Of a stretch of DNA of 64,000 nucleotides, positions 14,901 through 28,401 are shown piece after piece. This DNA is from Rusavskia elegans. Its lineage: Eukaryota > Ascomycota > Lecanoromycetes > Teloschistales > Teloschistaceae. Position numbers and translations under genes: made by a program. The stretch spans positions 1 through 64,000 of the forward strand of contig SAUG01000094.1 of assembly GCA_011316305.1 (NCBI GenBank), written 5' to 3'. Position 1 is the first letter of the stretch. Each line of letters begins with the position of its first letter. The notes under the pieces are model-generated. The model was not told the origin of the DNA and ran no database searches. It saw only the letters and a list, made by a program, of their open reading frames with translations.

Positions 14901-16269
14901 TTAAATATAAACTTTTTCTATAATAAAATAATCTTCGCTATATACGTTTTTATAAACTTCTATTTAATAGATTTATTAAAGCGAAGCTAGCGGCGCTAAA
15001 TATTAGAAATTTAGATCGAAATAAATTTTTTTTTTAAATTAGTTATTATAAAGTCTCTAAAATCTATTACTATATACTAGTATAAAATTCTACTATATTA
15101 GAAAAAACTTCTTTATAGATTTTCTAATCTATTTATAAATATAAAATAAAAAAAGTTCGCGCCGCTTTAAATAGGAGGCGCTTTTAGTAGATTTTTTTTA
15201 ATAAAAGGAAGCTAATATTTCTAGAAAAGCTAAAAAATCTATTAAATTATAAATTATTAATATTCGTATCCGGAAAAATTAAAACTAAATATTAATTAGT
15301 ATATTATATTTTCTAGTACCGGTTAAAGTCGGAATAAAAATAAATTCTCTATTTATTAATAGCTAGAATTATTAAAAGATATTTCCCGAAATTATCGAAA
15401 GTAGTTTTTTCCTATAATCTAGATTTCGAGCTTATAATTATCTATTAAATAAAAGAATATATTAATAGTAGTCTTTTTTATTAATTTAAAGATAAAAATA
15501 GTATAAAAAGAAATAGCGAGATCTATTTATATCTATATAATAATTTACCGAATATTAATTATTATAGTAATTTTTATAGCTCGAAACCTGGTTTAATTAT
15601 ATTCGCGAGATTTATAATAGCGGTTTATATTTTTAATAATATACTTTTTTTTATTTAGAATATATATTTCTTCTTCTATCGGTAGTTTAAAGCGAGCGAT
15701 TAAAGTATTAATCTATATATTAAAATTCTTTATTAAATTCTTTTTTCTATATCTAAAAGTTCGTTAGAATACTATTATAGAGTTTTACCGCGAAGATATA
15801 TTTATAGATTCTCTTTAATCTTACTATCTAATCTAATAATATTTTTAACTCGTTTAATAAAAATATAGACGTTGTAGAAGTAGATATCTTTATCTATATA
15901 TTCGATATAAGATTCGGTTTCGGCGGATTTATTATTATAGAAAAAGTAGAAATAGCTAATATCGCCTATAACGAATATCTCGTATTTATCGGCTCTAGTA
16001 AAAAAAATAGAAAGTTTAAATAGTAGTAAAAGCGTTTTTTTCCTCTATTAATTTTATTAGCGAAATTCTATAAACTCTAATTAGATTATAATATTCTATT
16101 TTTTTTACTTTTTAAAAATTTATATTACTATAAAATTAGAAATATAGTTTTATACTATATTTAGTTTCCGGTTTATATCTATTTTAAATAAGATAGAAAA
16201 ATTCTTTAAAGTTTCGTCGATTATATTTTCCTTTTCTTTATTTTTAGAAAAGATTTAATAATTTATTGT

Positions 16270-18653
16270 TTTATTTGTTTTTTTGGTGCCCGATCAACCG
16301 TCGGTTCCGTGAGCAATTTACTAGATATATAATAAAGGTAGAAACTATTATTATAAAAGTAAATAAATTATAAATAATATATAAATAGCTATCGCTAAAA
16401 AATAAAAAAAAATTTTAAAATTTTTTAAAATTTACCGGATTTTACTAAAATATAATAGAAGGATATACTAAAAAAATAGTTCTACTAATAAATCTATTTC
16501 GGATTAATATATTTTTTTAATAGATATATATTTAAAATAAAATATTTAAAAAATTTAAATAAAGTTTCGCGTTAGAAGAAATTTTAGGAATTTTTAATTC
16601 TAATAAATAAATTATCTTCTATATAAATACGTCGGATCGAACGATCGAGTTATATATATTATAAAAGGAAAAACCTTTTAGATATTATTCTAAAAAATTA
16701 ATACTAGCGGAAGTTAACTATATTATAATAAATAAAAAAATATTAATAATTATAATAAATTTTGTATATTAGAAAATATATATAAATAAAATAAATAAAA
16801 TAATAATCGTATATATAGACTATAAAAACTTTCTATTACTACTAGTTAATAAAAAACTTAACTAATAATAGATAAAATAGGTAGAAAAAATAATCTACTA
16901 TAATTTCGAAATAAAATATATTAAAAAATCTAATAATACGGTTATTAATATCTTTAATAAAAAAATAGACTATAAAGCTGCCGAAAAAATAACTAGACTA
17001 TTTTTAAAAAAATAGAAATATCGGAAAAAATTAATAAAATAATTTAATAAATATATAATTCTAAAATAGCTAGTTATTAGAAAATTATAAAAATATTAAA
17101 AAGAGTTTAGAAAATAACTAATATATCTATATTTAAAAAATATATTAATGAATTTATTAAAAACTATCTAGAATATATAATAGTAAAAAAATATTAATAG
17201 AATCCTGTAGATAAATTCTAGCTAATATAAATATTAAATGAACTCTATTAATAAATCGTATTAGACTTTATTATAGATTTACTAGAATCTATTAATCTAT
17301 ATATCTAGATATTCTATAATATAATAGCGATAATTATAAACGGATTTATAAAATATATAAAATTTATATTATATAAAATAATAATAATAGTAGAATAACT
17401 AGTATTTTTATTATTATAAATAGTATTCTATAAAAATAAAATTATAGAAAAAATTATTTTAAATAAAAATAAACTTTTTATTTTAAACTTTATAAAAGAT
17501 TTAATAGAGATAGTAGAAATAGAATAGACTATATTAATATTATTTTACCTATAAATAAATAGTTAAATAGAAAGAATAAATTAAATATTTAAAACGTACT
17601 TTAGAATTTATTATATAAATAAAGGAAAAAACTAGATTTAGTTTCTTCTAATAATATAAATAGTAATTAATTTATTTTATAACGAAGATATATAGATAAT
17701 ACCGGAAAAACTATTATATAATAAAACTATTTATAGAAATATCTATTTAGATATAAAAAATCCTATAGTATAATCTTTTATTAATAAAATAAAAAATAAT
17801 TAAGATAAAGTAAAAACGAGAATCTAGAAAGCGAAAAAAAAGGTTAAAAAAATAGATTAAAAAAATACTATAATATCTAGAAAAGAGATAGAATATTATT
17901 TTTAATAAAAAATCTAACTAATCGAAAGCTTAATAAACTTTATATAAAAGTTTTCGAAATCTAAAATATTAAAGAAATAATAATATATTTTAAACTTTTT
18001 ATAATAGAAATATTTTCTAAATTCTATATTAGTTTATAAAAAAAAATACCGGAATATATTCTACTAGCTAAAGATTATTACTATTAAAAATATTAAAATT
18101 ATTAATAAAAGAAAGAAAATAGATAAATTTTTTATTAAATAGAAAGGATTTTCCGATAAAAAAAATATTTAGGAACTAAGAAAATACTTTAATAATATTT
18201 AAAACGTTTTAAAGAAGTTTAGAAAAACGCTATAAAAGGAGTTATATTATATCTATAATTTTATAGAAATTCTCTAAAAAATTATTTAAATAAATAAATT
18301 TAATTATCTATAGCCGCCTATAGCCGCTATAGTTATTTTTTTTAAAAGAATTTTTAATATATAGTTACCTATCGGCTTTTATAACTACTTTTAATATATA
18401 TATTACTTATTATTTCTATAGATAGCTTCTCTCGTTAGTTATTAATATAATTATTAAATATATTTCTACTATTCTCTTTTTAATTACTTTATAATAAAAA
18501 TACTTTATAATATCGTAATCGTACTTCTACGACTATATAAAATTAGTTACGATAATCTATATTAGAATTCCCTTACTATTTAGTAGCTCGGACTACGTCT
18601 ATAACTATAGCTAGGCTCGAATATAACGTTTTCTAATATATAGAAACGTTATA
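16270..18653 (+). mobile_element. Truncated family C fragment (C3) with RNase H, integrase region and LTR
   Basis: Positions 18245-18653 are a family C LTR. Upstream on the plus strand about 16800-16990 reads as Gypsy RNase H (a VEKIIYYNFEIKYIKK stretch, then a degraded NNTVINIFNKKIDY). The following sequence up to 18,240 is the degraded integrase region. The same segment occurs inverted in element C2 at about 34,430-36,200. No left LTR is present and the left junction near 16,270-16,330 contains a short unmutated-looking piece, so the copy is truncated by deletion rather than a complete insertion. Confidence 0.65.
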
Positions 18654-18886
18654 AAATAAACCGGTCTATTTCTATTAGATCTAAATATATAAGATATAAT
18701 TAGTTAAAAACGATAGTTATTAAATAAATACTGTTAATAAAGTATATTTAATTGAAATTATTAATATTTCCGAAAATATAAATAACGTTACTGGTATTAT
18801 TAGTATTTATAAACAGAAATTAGTATTTATAAACGTTATATATATATTATATATTACGTATAAATTAATTTTTTATTATTACTAAT

Positions 18887-19127
18887 TATTATAAATCGAT
18901 TTAAAATAATAATAATAGTTTAATATTTCTATATAGATAGAAAGCTTATCTATAAATAAACGAATAAAGCTGAACGCTAGACCTAATTAGGTAACGAATC
19001 CTATAGAACTAATAATCCGCGGTTCACGGGATTTAGTTAACGTATTAATCAGCCGGTACCATCGGCTAATATTTTTATATCTACTAAATTTTATATAAGT
19101 TCCAGATAATTCAAATAGTTTATAATA
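18887..19127 (-). repeat. Family B LTR, right end of B1
   Basis: This is the direct partner of 6274-6514, followed by TTAGA, the right target duplication of B1. The 230 bp just before it (18,654-18,886) match 41,286-41,495 in B2, confirming that it belongs to B1 and not to the sequence on its right. Confidence 0.8.
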
Positions 19128-22100
19128 TTAGAAGTTTATATTTTATCGTTACTTTTTTCGCGGAGATTATTTTTAGATATAGATTTAAATTTAGATAAAT
19201 AATTATTATCTAGATTTTTCGCTAGCTTTAATTTACAAGATTTTCTTTATTTATATTCTCCGTCTAGCGGAAACTATTTTATAGTAACTTTCTTTAAACT
19301 TTTATATCTACGAGGTATTTTCTATCTAATAGTAATATTTTTTTTTCTAAAATATTTTTTAATGTAATCTTTACTATATAGATATTTATTAGCTAATTTA
19401 TTAAAAAGTTTTAGAATATAAATATTTAATATTTCTATTTAAATAACTTTATATAGATTATACTAGTTAACTTCGATTTTTTAAAATTATTTATTTCTAA
19501 TTAAAACTATAATATTTTTAATAAAAATATTATCTTTTATTTTTAAATTCTATATTTTTTTATTAGCTTTTATTTATACTATTATATCTTTAAATACTTT
19601 AGCTCGATCGCGCGAAAGAAACGGCGTAGAATCGATTCTTTTATTATATCTTTCTAAAAAAAAGGCTGAAAATATTAGTCGATAGAATTAGATTAACGCT
19701 ATAAAGTAAATAGAAAAGTAAAAATCTAATAGTTGTATATATACGAATATATATAGTAAATAGAATCTAGTTTAAATAAAAGTTCTAAATTTTTTTCGAT
19801 TATCCGATATAATATTTAGTAAATATTATTTTAAAAACTCTATTAAATCTTTTAATAACGCTATTTATTTATAGGTAATAGAATATTATACCTCGATATT
19901 TAGTTTCTAGCAGGCAATATACCTCGTCTATATCTAGAATCTAAAAATTTATACTTTAATTAATAATAATTTCCTTCGAAAAACTATAATTACGGTAGAT
20001 TTAATAGATAATAAATTCGGCTAATATTTCTACTATTATATTCAGAAGCGATTAAACTATAGATTATCTAATAGCGTAGTTAATTATAGTTATAATTTAT
20101 TTATTACTCTATTCGGTTTCTAGTAAAAAATCGATAGAATCGAATCTTTAATATTTAAAAAGATTTAACCTATCTTTCTAGATACTAGAAAAATATATTA
20201 TATTCTATTTAATATCGCGAAAGAATGTAGTAAGCTAATATTCGGAGTAGTATTTAATATAATATTTAATATTCTTTTTTATTTCGGACTATTATTATTT
20301 TATATAAATAATATCTATTATTATTTTATTTAAATAGTAATTATATTATTCATAGATAGAGTCTAAAAAATTCGTATAAATCTATATTAATATAAAAAGT
20401 ATTTAACTACTTTAAAGTAAATCTCGATACTATATCGTATTATTTTTAACTCGGAAATAGTATTTATATTTCTTTAAAATAGCTTTTATTTTCGGATTAT
20501 TAGATAGAGTTCCGGCTTTCGTATAAATTCTAATAGCGTCGTTAAATAAAAGTATATAATTATTAACTTTACTAGTAAATAGCTAGAAGTTTTTTCTTCG
20601 GTTTAATATATTCGCTACCGTTATTTTATCATTCGGTTTATATTTAATATCGAGTTTATATTCTCTAAGTTTCGCGAGCTAGCAAATTAATTTTCTAGAA
20701 AATTTAATAATAGTTTTAAAAAATAATAAATTTATTTATTTCGTTCTAATAATTATAGTTATTTTATTTTTAATATAATAGTATTATCGCCGTAGAAATT
20801 TTTTAATTGCGAGAAGTTTTATTTTATAGATAGTATAATTACGTTCTATAGATATAAATATTTTACTTTCGAAAGTAATAGACTATTTAATACTATCGGT
20901 ATTAATTTAATAGAGAACGGCGCCTTATCTAAAGTCGGAAGTATCTATTTCGATAATAAAAAGTAGAATTATATCGGGTTAAATAAATATTTTATCGTTT
21001 ATTATAACGTTTTTAATTAGTTCGTATATATTTTAAACTAAGAAATTTATTCGAATTAATTTATATTTTTTATCTTCCGAGCCTTAGATTAATTTATAGA
21101 AAGATCTATATATTAGAACGAATTTTTTTATAAATCTCCGGTAATAGATATATATTTCTAAAAAGAACAGTATATTATATACCGTTTATAGCGGCGGCCA
21201 GTTTCTAATAGCTTTTATCTTTACTATATCTATACGGACTTTTCTATTACTAATAAAATACCCGTAGAATTTAATATATTTCTAAAAAAATAGATATTTT
21301 AAAAATTTCGCGAATAGTTAGTTTTTTTTTAAAATATTTCTATAATAGTTTTCATATATTATAGATACTCTTCCTCGTTATTTAAATAGATTAAAATATT
21401 ATCGAGGTAAATAACTACGAAATCGTCGAGAAACGATTTAAATATATTATTTATTATAGTTTAGAACGTCGTAGGTACGTTTATTAACCTAAATATTATA
21501 ACTAATAATTTATATTTACTAGTTTTAATGTTAAAAGTCGTTTTTATACGATCTTTCTTAATAATATTAATCTACTAATAACCGTTTATTAGATTAATTT
21601 TATTAAAATACTTCGCTATCCTAATAGTATTTAAATGATTTTAAATTTTAGATAACGGATACCTATTCTTTATAGTTATATTATTAAGGTCCCGATAGTC
21701 GATATCTATACGCTAGCTACCGTCTTTTTTTTTAGCGAAAAGAACGGACGTATCCTAAAAAAAACTAATTTAGTCGAATTAATCCTTATTCGGTAAAATA
21801 TTTAATCTAACGCTTCTATTCCTCGTTTTACTTAAAAGATAAACTATAATAAACTCGATTAATAGGTCGAATATCGCCGGTTTTAATTATATAATTTAAT
21901 AGCCTTTCTGGTAGTAGTTTATCGGAAGGTTATTTTAGAAATAATCTAGAAGTTTCGGATTAAAAACTCTATCTAGTTCTATATAATCTATCGTCTTCTA
22001 GACCGAATTAAATTATTCCGGAATATTAGATTCATTTTATATAATATATAGATAGACCTATACGCCTTTTCTAATAAATCGTTTAAATTTTTTAAAATTA

Positions 22101-22659
22101 ATTTCGGAAAATTCGGTCGGGATATTATTAAAAGATTATAAATAATAAATTATTAAAACGTTATATAATCGATATATAATTTTATCTTTCTTGATTATTA
22201 TAATTAGATACTAAATTATATTACTTCTAGAAATCTTTTCCGAAAATTAAATTATAGTCTATATCTAGTATTATATAAAAAATAATAGTAGAAAAAACTT
22301 TATAGAATTATAAAAACTCCGTCGCTCCTAAATTATCTATAGTTTTATCGCCTTTAAACCGTATTCTACTCGATAACTACTAAAGTTCCAATTCTAGAAA
22401 ATTAATAATACGTATAGTAATAAAGTAATTAGTAATATTTAAATTAATAAAAACTTCGAAGCGATTTCTATTATTTTCTAGATTAAATTATATCTATCTA
22501 TTAAGGCCAGATAATCGATTTATATATAAAGGTGGTTTACTATTTTATATATCTTTAAGCGACGGTATTATATTATAAAAAGCAGTTAAAACTTCTTTCG
22601 GCGTCCTTTTAAAAGTTATTTCTAACTTCTCGATTTTTATTTTAACTAGACCGAGCTAT

Positions 22660-22890
22660 TCATCAGCATTTTCCAAAACCGGTTTAAAACCGGTTTCAGC
22701 TATTTCAGCCGTCTTAGCCGATTCTCAGCCGATATAGCTGAAAGCGGCTTATAAGCGGCTTATCAGCCGGTCTCGGGTATACTCGAAGCTGCGTAGCTAC
22801 GCGGCTAAAACGGCTGAGCGGCTAAGACGGCTGAGCGGCTAAGACGGCTGAGACCGGCTGAGACGGCTGAAACCGGCTGAAAAGATTTAG
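22660..22890. repeat. GC-richer palindromic and tandem CAGCCG-type repeat island
   Basis: Inside the AT-rich interior of element A is about 230 bp rich in the words CAGCCG and CGGCTG. CGGCTAAGACGGCTG occurs twice with a 17 bp period (22819-22833 and 22836-22850). Its reverse complement occurs at 22706-22720, and CCGGTTTCAGC on the left mirrors GCTGAAACCGG on the right. Near the middle, 22791-22802 is a 12 bp perfect palindrome (GCGTAGCTACGC). CpA and TpG, depleted around it, are intact here. It could be a small hairpin-forming insertion or a late-expanded simple repeat. Function unknown. Confidence 0.7.
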
Positions 22891-23223
22891 AGATTCGATT
22901 TTAAATTCGTTTAAATCCTTTTTAGTTAATAGGCCTATATACGCCTATATATACCGCTAGGCTAGCTTAGTCTAGATCGAAAATATTAGGTTTCTTTACG
23001 AGAATCTAACCAGATTAGGTCTAGCGTAGTTTATTAAATAGATATTCGACTTCCGTTATTCCCGCTTTTAGCGGCGGCCGCTAAATTTTATTTTCGAGTT
23101 AGATTATATAGATTTATTTTTAGCTTATATATAGATCCTATTTTAGATTGTTTACTAAGTAGATATTCGTACTATAGATACTATTAGAGTTTTAATCTAT
23201 CGAAAATCCATTTTTTAGATTTT

Positions 23224-23273
23224 TGGATTATTTAGATTGAGATGGCTGTCAGCCGATCTAATCTGAAAATCCA
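23224..23273. repeat. Imperfect hairpin island inside element A
   Basis: TGGATTATTTAGATTGAG...GGCTG at 23224-23248 is followed by CAGCCGATCTAATCTG...ATCCA at 23250-23273, forming an imperfect inverted repeat of about 24 bp with almost no loop. CpA and TpG survive here, unlike the flanks. The word AAAATCCATTTT lies on both sides. It resembles a small foldback element, but no target duplication is clear. Confidence 0.45.
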
Positions 23274-24379
23274 TTTTAGGATTCGCTGATGTTTTTCTAT
23301 TATTAAAGACGTTTTATCGGTATTATATATATATCTAGATATCTATAATACTATTTATTTTTCGATAATCCGTTATTAGCTATCGCTAATAGATTTTTCT
23401 TTTCGAAAAAAGTCTATTTCGTAGAAATGTATCCCGGGATATAAATATTCCGATAATCTTTTTTATAATAGCCAGACTTTCGATAGTTATAGTATTTATT
23501 TATACTATTTAATCTCTTTTATCTACTTTTTCTTTTTCGACTATTTCGGTTTCGGCCGCGGCCGTTTCGATCGTTTTAACTACTAGTATCTATAGAATTA
23601 ATCTCGGCGATACTAGATTATTCGTCTATTAAAGCAGCTATAGTAACCCGGTTACTATAGTATTTAGTATTAATTTTCTCGAATATTATTATAGTATTTA
23701 TAATATTTATTAGATTTATTAGTTATCCGTTTTATTATTATAAAACGAGATAAAATTCGGTAGTTAACTAGATATTAGACTTTAGATAATCGATAAAATA
23801 ATTTAAAATAGTAAATTTACTGATTTCGTAATTAATATCTATATACGTTTTAACAAAAATAAAATAATATATTTTAATATCGCTAAAACTTTTAGCTTCA
23901 ACTAGTTTATAATAAATAGCTAAAGTTTTTTTTTTTTTTAAATTCGATTTATTCTATCGTTTTAGAAAGGTTTTATAGAAATATTTCTAGAAGATTTTAT
24001 CTAGATTAGAAACTTGCTTAATATATTACGGCTTAGTATTATCGATAAAATACTAATTACTATAAATAACAGAATTAAAAATAGTAATATTATAGAACTA
24101 ATAATAATATTTATAGCAATAGAGCTAGATATAGATAATATAGTAGTTATATTTATAATTTTTAAAATTAGAAGGCTTTTTATTATAGACGTTCTATACT
24201 ACGTAGGCTATAGATACGTTAAAAATTTTAGAAAAAATAGATCTATATAATAGTAAATTAGAATTTCTTCCGGGAAGTTCTAATAGACTTTAGTTTAAAC
24301 TATTACGATCGGAACGACGACGATTTAAATCGGTATAACTACTTCTACGGTTTATATAAAAACAATTAAAGAGTCGATT

Positions 24380-24620
24380 TGTTATAGATCGATTTAAAAT
24401 AATAATAATAGTTTGATATTTCTAAATAGATAGAAAGTTTATCTATAAACAAGCGAATAAAGCTGAACGCTAGATCTAATTAGGTAACGAATCCCGCAAG
24501 GCTAATAAGCCGCGGTTAATAGGATTTAGTTAGTATATTAGTCAGCCGGTACTATTAGCTAATATCTCTATATCTATTAAGTTTTATATAAACTCTAAAT
24601 AGTTTAAATAGTTTATAATA
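24380..24620 (-). repeat. Family B LTR, left end of B2
   Basis: The copy begins TGTTATAGATCG with an intact TG and ends TTTATAATA. It is preceded by CGATT, one half of a perfect target duplication. Confidence 0.83.
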
Positions 24621-24727
24621 AATACTATAAAATAAAAAAATAGTATCGCCTTCGATACGCTCGTATTAAACGTTTAAAAACTTTAAAAACGTTAAAAATA
24701 AAGGCGTTTAAAAGTTAAAAAGAAAAT

Positions 24728-24858
24728 AGCACTACTAGAAATCGAACCCGGGCTATACTAGAGCCTTTAAATAATAAAAAACAGCTAATAAAACGGCCGA
24801 GCTAATTTCTTTATTATTTAAATAGAGGCGGTACGTACTACTACTATACTATAGCGCC
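24728..24858 (-). other. tRNA-like segment between integrase region and 3' LTR of B2
   Basis: Read on the minus strand, the segment starts GGCGCTA then TA and GTATAGTAGTAGTAC, and ends GGGTTCGATTTCTAG then TAGTGCT. The first and last seven bases can pair over seven positions with two G-U pairs. GTAT/GTAC can form a four-pair D stem. GGTTCGATTTC resembles a Pol III B box. About 85 bases separate the D-arm-like and T-arm-like parts, too many for a normal tRNA without an intron. It could be tRNA-derived sequence captured by the element. Functionality is doubtful. Confidence 0.3.
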
Positions 24859-27800
24859 TAATAATAGAATCCTCGAATTAGATTCTAATAGATAGTAATA
24901 GTACTTTACCGAATATAAAAAGAAATATAATTATATTAGATCGAATATATAAAATACCGACGAGATATAATAATTTATAAATATTTTAATTTTAGTCCGG
25001 AACGGTATAGAAAGTCTATTAATAGCGCGGATATTTAAAATTCCGATTACTATAATACCGCTAGAATATAATTAGATTATTACTAATAACGAAGTCTAAA
25101 TAGAAAAAAAAAACGTTTATTATATTTATTAATAAGCTCTATATAGTATATTAAATTTTATATTCTATATCAGCTTTTATATTATAGTTTATAACCTTTC
25201 TATTTAACTAGATACTAGAAGTACTAGCGTCCTTTTCGCCGATCTACGATTTATTTTACTTCGAACTAGTTAGAATCTTCTTCCGGAAATTCTATTTTAA
25301 CGGTAAAAGGTTTATTATTAATCGGAAGCCGGTTAAAAGGGTTATTACTAATAGACGCTAGTTCTAATTAGGCTATAGAAATAATAGAATAGATTTTTAT
25401 AATAGTAGAAAATTTTAATTTATATATAAAATACCCGATCTTATAAATGACTTTAAACGGACTAGTTCGTTAATATAAAAACTTTCGATTAGTAATATCT
25501 AACAGCGTATATCCGTAATAAAGTTTTAGAAAAACTTTATTACCTGGTTTAAAAAATCTAGCTTTATATAAATTATTATACCGGATTTTAGAAAAAGCGA
25601 TATTAAAGATTATTATATCTTTTATTTCTATATATTTAATAGATTTTAGACGCTCTATATCTTCTAGCGATAGATTCGATAAAATATTAATTATATCTTT
25701 AGATTAATAGCCTAGTACTTGTTTATTAGGGGCCGTACTAGTAGCGAAATTAGTTATATTATTAAACGCGAACTATAGAAAAAAAATAGTTTTAATTTAA
25801 TCTTTTTCCGAATATTCTATAAATTAAAAGCGGAAACTAATTTCTACTATTTAATTAGTTTATTCCGATTATCTATCGGTTTAGAAGTAATATACTATAA
25901 ATACTAAAATTTTTATTTCTAATTTCTAGAAGATCTAGCGCTAAAAAGAAAATATAAATTTATAATTTCTATTATTAATAATAGCTAATAGAATTCTCTA
26001 GTTATATTCGAATAAAACCGTAATAATAAAGTTCGTCTAATTAATTATAGAAAAAAAAATTTAATTAAAAATTAGTAGAACCTTTTTAGTATATTTATAT
26101 ATAATCGTTAGTATATAATTTTTATTAAAAAACTTTATAGATAACGCGAGTACAAAGTCTATCGTAATTATATAAAATAGTACTTTCAGAGGAATTAAAT
26201 TAAAGGAACTATAGAATCTATATCGCTTTATTTAATTTAATTAGTATTACTAATAGTATTCTATATATTCTTTAATCTTTTAATATATAATATAAATAAA
26301 GATCGATAGATAGAATTTTATCTATATATAATAATATCTTTAATAATACTAGTTATAAGCTTCGCCGATAATTTCGCCTACAAATTTATCCGGAATATAA
26401 AGTCGATTTCGGCTATTTCTAGAAATATAGTAGAAGAGTTTATTATATATTCGGAAATTAATATCTGATACGCGATATTAGTTATTTTTAATATTAAAAT
26501 CTAGTTTTTAGCTTCGTAGTATTATAATAATCTTAGTCTATCGTTTATTATTAGCGTAGCCTTCTTTAATACGCTATTTAAACTCGTCTATTATTTCGAC
26601 GAACGTTATATAATATATCGGTATAATAGTATCCGGAGTATATTATAGAATATCTTTTTTATTATTAAACTCGGTATTTCTATATAGTATATCTAGGATA
26701 CCTTCTTTATTTTTAATCGGCGTATAGAAATCCTTCGTTTAAAATCGTAAGAAAATATTAGAAATAATATTAGTTTTATCTGCTTTATAATATACTTTAA
26801 TATTAAAAGCCGAAAAATACTATAATATACGAACAAGTTTTAGATTCAAGTTTATCGGTACTCGTTATTTTAAACGAGATCTATTATAAAATCGGAACCG
26901 CTGCCGAATAATTAGTATATATAATTACTAGTAGCTTTAATAATAAATTAATAAATTAATAAACCTTTTTTACTATCTAGACGATTCTAGCGACTTTTAA
27001 TTCGATAGATTAGTAATTCTATTTAACGCTATTAAAATATTTATTTAGAAATATTATTAGCTATATTTTAGTAGATAGAAAGTTTTTATTAGAGTTTCTT
27101 TTAATATAGTAGATAATTACTATAAAACCGAATTATTTTAATATATCCAAATCGATATAGAGCTTTTTTATAGAATCGAAATAATAGAAAAAGATTAGTA
27201 GTTCGAATACTATTTATAGTATCCGAAATAATTCCTTTTCCTCTAAAATAGAATTATATTTTAATTTCGTTAATTAGAATCTACGTTTAAGTCTTTTAAA
27301 ACCTTGTCCGAATTCTTTTATAGAAGTTCGGCGAGCTATATATATTCTATAATTATATTTTATAGCTCGCTAATTATTCCGAAATAGATTTCTAGATTTT
27401 ATAGATATTTAGAAAAAAATTTTTCTAAAATAACTTTAATTTTATTTTCTAAAGTAATTATTCCTAGTATATTAATATATTATCTAAATAACGAATTAAA
27501 AGATAATCTATAAATAATTTAGAAAATATAAAACTAATTCGATTTTCTCGGAATAAAATAAAAACTTAATTTAAATATTCTAAATATTTTTTTAAGCTAT
27601 ATAAAAAGATAATAATATTATCTATATAGACTTTAATAAAATCTTTCAATAGATAGAATAGTTTATTAGTCTAGCGCTATATATATAGTAGTAAATCTTT
27701 ATATTCTATAAATATTACTAAAGTTTATTTCTATCCGCGATATAAAACTATAGTAAATTTATAATAATGATAATATTAGATTTTAAACTAATAAAACTAT

Positions 27801-28401
27801 TCTGTAATATTAATAGTAGAAATATAGAAATATTCTAATATTAAAGCGATAATATCCGCTTATAATAAAAGAAAATAACTATCTATTTCCGTAATAGTAT
27901 TAAAATTTCGGATATTAATTACTATTTACCTTTTCTTTATACTATCTAGGAAAGTTTTCTATACTACGAAAATAGAATATATAAAAAATATTAGCTATTC
28001 GGAATATTTTACTTTATTTTATTTATAGAATTTATTAAAGGTTTTATTAAATTTAATATAGTCTATATAATTTAGATTATAAACTTTTAAAAATATAGAT
28101 ATCGTTTCTTTTTTTAAAAATATTAGTATCTATTTTTCTTTAGAAATATTTACTATAAATTTCTAATTGGTAAATATATTTTTATATTTTTCGGTAACGG
28201 CGGCTAATTATTACGCTATTAGTAGTTTATTATAAACCGTAATATTATTATATAACGTTCCTATATATTGGAAAACGTTACGTTCGAGTCTAACTATAGC
28301 CGTAGACGTAGTCCGAACTATTAAATAGTAAGGGAACTCTAGCGTAGATTATTATAACTAATTCTATATAGCTATAGAAATACGGTTACAATATTATAAA
28401 A

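Larger units (their letters stand above)
6274..19127 (-). mobile_element. Element B1: Ty3/Gypsy element inserted in A, itself interrupted
   Basis: Flanked by 241 bp LTRs at 6274-6514 and 18887-19127 whose ends read TATTATAG...TTTATAATA (TG...CA before RIP). The 5 bp flanks are CTAGA on the left and TTAGA on the right, a target duplication differing by one C-to-T change. On the minus strand about 7260-7480 reads as the C-terminal part of Gypsy integrase (FLKLYYGYTL, then GYFVYKLKL). About 12620-12960 reads as the end of reverse transcriptase (a TKIYIDNNIIF-like box, later LETYL). Element C1 (8625-11979) interrupts it cleanly. A truncated family C piece (about 16270-18653) replaces about 400 bp that element B2 still has at 40,890-41,285. 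Confidence 0.78.

Noticed and set aside
24014..24250. 78-codon open frame on the plus strand in the AT-rich block
   Set aside because: It is antisense to the degraded gag region of element A, made of Ile/Asn/Tyr-type codons from A/T-rich DNA, and has no protein-like pattern.
19128..24379. A separate Gypsy element bounded by the family B LTRs at 18887 and 24380
   Set aside because: The duplications pair 6274 with 19127 (CTAGA/TTAGA) and 24380 with 41736 (CGATT), and the 230 bp before 18887 match those before 41496; so this stretch is interior of element A, not a family B element.
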